Source of the DNA: Callorhinus ursinus
Lineage: Eukaryota; Chordata; Mammalia; Carnivora; Otariidae
Direction: 5' to 3'
DNA: 64,000 bases
Assembly: GCF_003265705.1 (NCBI RefSeq)
Contig: NW_020312894.1
Coordinates: forward strand, 337,924-401,923
Positions within the stretch are counted from its first letter, which is position 1. Each line of letters begins with the position of its first letter. Under the pieces are notes generated by a model. The model saw only the letters and a list, made by a program, of their open reading frames with translations. It was not told the DNA's origin and did no database searches. Of the stretch, positions 62,019 through 64,000 are shown one piece after another. The translations under genes and the position numbers were made by a program.

Positions 62019-62300
62019 GCTATAGACTGGATGTTTGTGTCCCCCAAATTCGCATGTGGAAGCCCTAACCCCCAGGTGATGGTACTGGGAGGTGATTGGG
62101 GCATGAGGGTGGAGCCCCATGGATGGGGTGAGTGCCCTTATAAAGAGGCCCCGGAGGGCGCCCTCAGCCCTCCACCGGTGAGGATGCAGCGAGCAGGCAA
62201 GCCAGGAGGTGGCCGCACCAGAAGCTGACCATGCTGACGCCCTGACCCCAGAACGCCAGTCTCCAGACTGAGAAATGACTGTTGCTTAAGCCCCCAGACT
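62019..62300 (+). mobile_element. MLT1-like MaLR LTR
   Basis: Classical order: gctatagactggatgtttgtgtcccccaaa in the first 30 bases, gggaggtgattggggcatgag, cccttataaagaggcccc, and an end near actgttgcttaagcccccag. Confidence 0.75.
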
Positions 62301-64000
62301 ACGGCGCTATGTCCGGAGCCCAAGGGGACGAAGACGGGTCTTCGATAATACTTGCTCCAGAAAAGCAGTCACACTTTCCAGAAAGCACTAGAACTGTCTC
62401 TGTGCCGCTCGAGACCCTCATGTCGAGATCTTGCTGTTCAGACTCAGTGGACAGAGCACTGAGCTGCAACTCTGGCCACCAGAGGTCTGTCTGCTCGTTT
62501 CCAAGGAGGCTCATCGAGCACCATCTCCCCAGGACTCACGGCGGAGGTTTTCTCGATTTTCTGATGTGCCCACAGCTAGCTGAGGTGACCCTGCCCAGAC
62601 ACCCTGCCCACTGGAGCCCTGCACACCCACATGGCAGCTGGTGTGACGGCCAGCCTCACAGGCACACCGTGGGCCGAGATGCCACTCTGCCAGGCAGTCC
62701 CCCGCTGAGACCCCTCCCCTCTTGGGTGAGCAGGAGCAGGGAAGTCAGAGGAGGACCAGTGAGCCACTCTGGGAAATGAAGGAGGAAGGAGCCTATCTGC
62801 CCACTCCCTGCTTCCACAGGGACCCCTATCTCCACCTGCTCTACCTGGTGACTGGGAGGAAGGCACCCACATGGGGGTGACAAGGAGGGGACTCATCCCA
62901 TAGCCCAGCCGGCACAGCACTGGGCTGGAACCTTTGCACGAGGCCACGGTGTCCACCCTTCCTGCCCAGCAAGCCCTGGTGCGTGGGCACCATCCCCCAG
63001 ACCACCCCCTTCCAGGTGGCACGAACACCAGGGGAGCAAGGCTCTGGGGGACACACTTGGAAAGCCTGCTCTCACAGGGTTCCCGCTCCGGGAAGGCTGG
63101 CCACCCCTTCCTCTCACCGAGTGGGTAAGGACGTGTCCAGGAGGCACCTGCACCTGCTCCGCCACGGTTAAGTGCTGGGACTCGGACACGATCCTGGGCC
63201 CCGAGGGCCTGAAGAGTGCAGGCTCTCGGCCAGCCGGCACCGCTCGGTCCTCACTGCTGCTCCTCATGCGGGTCCTCAGGGGAGGCCTGGGAGGCAGCTG
63301 GGGACCCTCCCCCACGCTGTCCCCAGACAGGAGGAAGTCTGCACCCAACACTTTCTAGAGGCTCTCTGCTAAAGCACAAGTAGTGGGAAGGCGAAAGAAG
63401 GAAGTGAATTGAGGAAGGCCCCGCCTGCAGGATGGGGCTGGGTGGGCAGAGGGAGAACAGGCACAGCACTGCCCCTTCTGAGAAAAGATTCTGGCTGGAG
63501 CCCCCGGGTCTGGAGGTCTGTGTGATGGGGACTTTGCTGGAGCCACGGGGCTTGCTGGCTGCTGGACCAGGCCCCTCCTGCTGGAAGAAGTGACGGGGAT
63601 GACTAGGGGTGACTCGGTGTCTCCTGGTTGGGTTCGCTGGAGTGGGTCTGGCCAGGCGCAGGGGTGGCAGTGCATCCTCTGTGTCCCTGGGGCTGGCTGC
63701 ACCCTCCAAGAGAAGATCCCAGCTGCTGGGCGGCCTCCCCAAATGGCCACGTGGGGCTCGGGCCACTTCCCCTGCTCCTGCCCTCTCAGACACAACAGCC
63801 TGGGAGCTGCACCCCTCCTGGCGGTTTCGGGAAACCCACCCGATAGCCCCATCACTGGCCCTTTCCCCAGTTCTACTCATAACCCAAGGGAGGAGCCATC
63901 TGTGTCCGTCGGGGCCCTGTCCCCTCCTCCAAGACCTCCTCCCACCTGAGCCAAAGGTGTGTCTCCAGAGGCTCCTCTCCAATCTGATCCATCACCCTAC
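62300..64000. other. Intergenic DNA at the right edge
   Basis: No recognised gene. From human synteny ZNF511 would come next on the minus strand, but I find none of its zinc-finger sequence here. It may hold 5' untranslated exons of the TIR gene. Confidence 0.35.

Noticed and set aside
63251..63982. 243-codon minus-strand frame at the right edge
   Set aside because: No domain or family resemblance and no splice support; not ZNF511. Ser/Pro/Gly-rich composition fits chance in GC-rich DNA.

Overview
This is a vertebrate nuclear genome window from a carnivore, most likely a dog-like (caniform) species. The evidence is split genes with GT-AG introns, CpG-island promoters, and about thirteen copies of the tRNA-derived carnivore SINE (SINEC), several with clear target-site duplications. 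L1, MaLR-type LTR and other old mammalian repeats are also present. The gene order matches, in inverted orientation, the human 10q26.3 block PAOX-ECHS1-FUOM-PRAP1-CALY (synteny recalled from memory, not searched). One 100-base run of N (43009-43108) marks an assembly gap.

Layout. 1-8.6 kb: PAOX on the minus strand, six of seven expected coding exons, with the 3' end beyond base 1; intron 4 carries an antisense relic of a hAT transposase. 8.6-15.7 kb: a minisatellite-bearing CpG island at the PAOX promoter, then repeat-rich DNA (L1, SINEs, a probable retroviral LTR). 15.8-23.0 kb: complete eight-exon ECHS1 on the plus strand (290 residues). 26.4-30.4 kb: complete six-exon FUOM on the plus strand (154 residues). 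32.5-34.6 kb: PRAP1 on the minus strand, four exons recognised, start exon not found. 35-48 kb: a relic L1 interrupted by SINEs and an LTR, a candidate CALY promoter island around the N gap, and a second nested L1/LTR block. 48.4-50.4 kb: the four coding exons of CALY on the plus strand, with an apparent one-base frameshift in a run of nine G. 50.7-60.2 kb: old repeats and minisatellites. 60.2-61.7 kb: an intact minus-strand 409-codon ORF encoding a TIR domain, two membrane segments and an unrecognised C-terminal region. 61.7-64 kb: an MLT1-like LTR and DNA with nothing recognised.

The named genes do not form one pathway. PAOX oxidises acetylated polyamines in peroxisomes. ECHS1 hydrates short-chain enoyl-CoA in mitochondria. 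FUOM interconverts fucose anomers. PRAP1 is a secreted epithelial protein and CALY a neuronal endosomal membrane protein. The most novel item is the TIR-transmembrane ORF at 60.2-61.5 kb, an architecture I cannot match to any human TIR protein I know (TLRs, IL-1 receptors, MYD88, TIRAP, TICAM1/2, SARM1, SIGIRR, PIK3AP1, BANK1).
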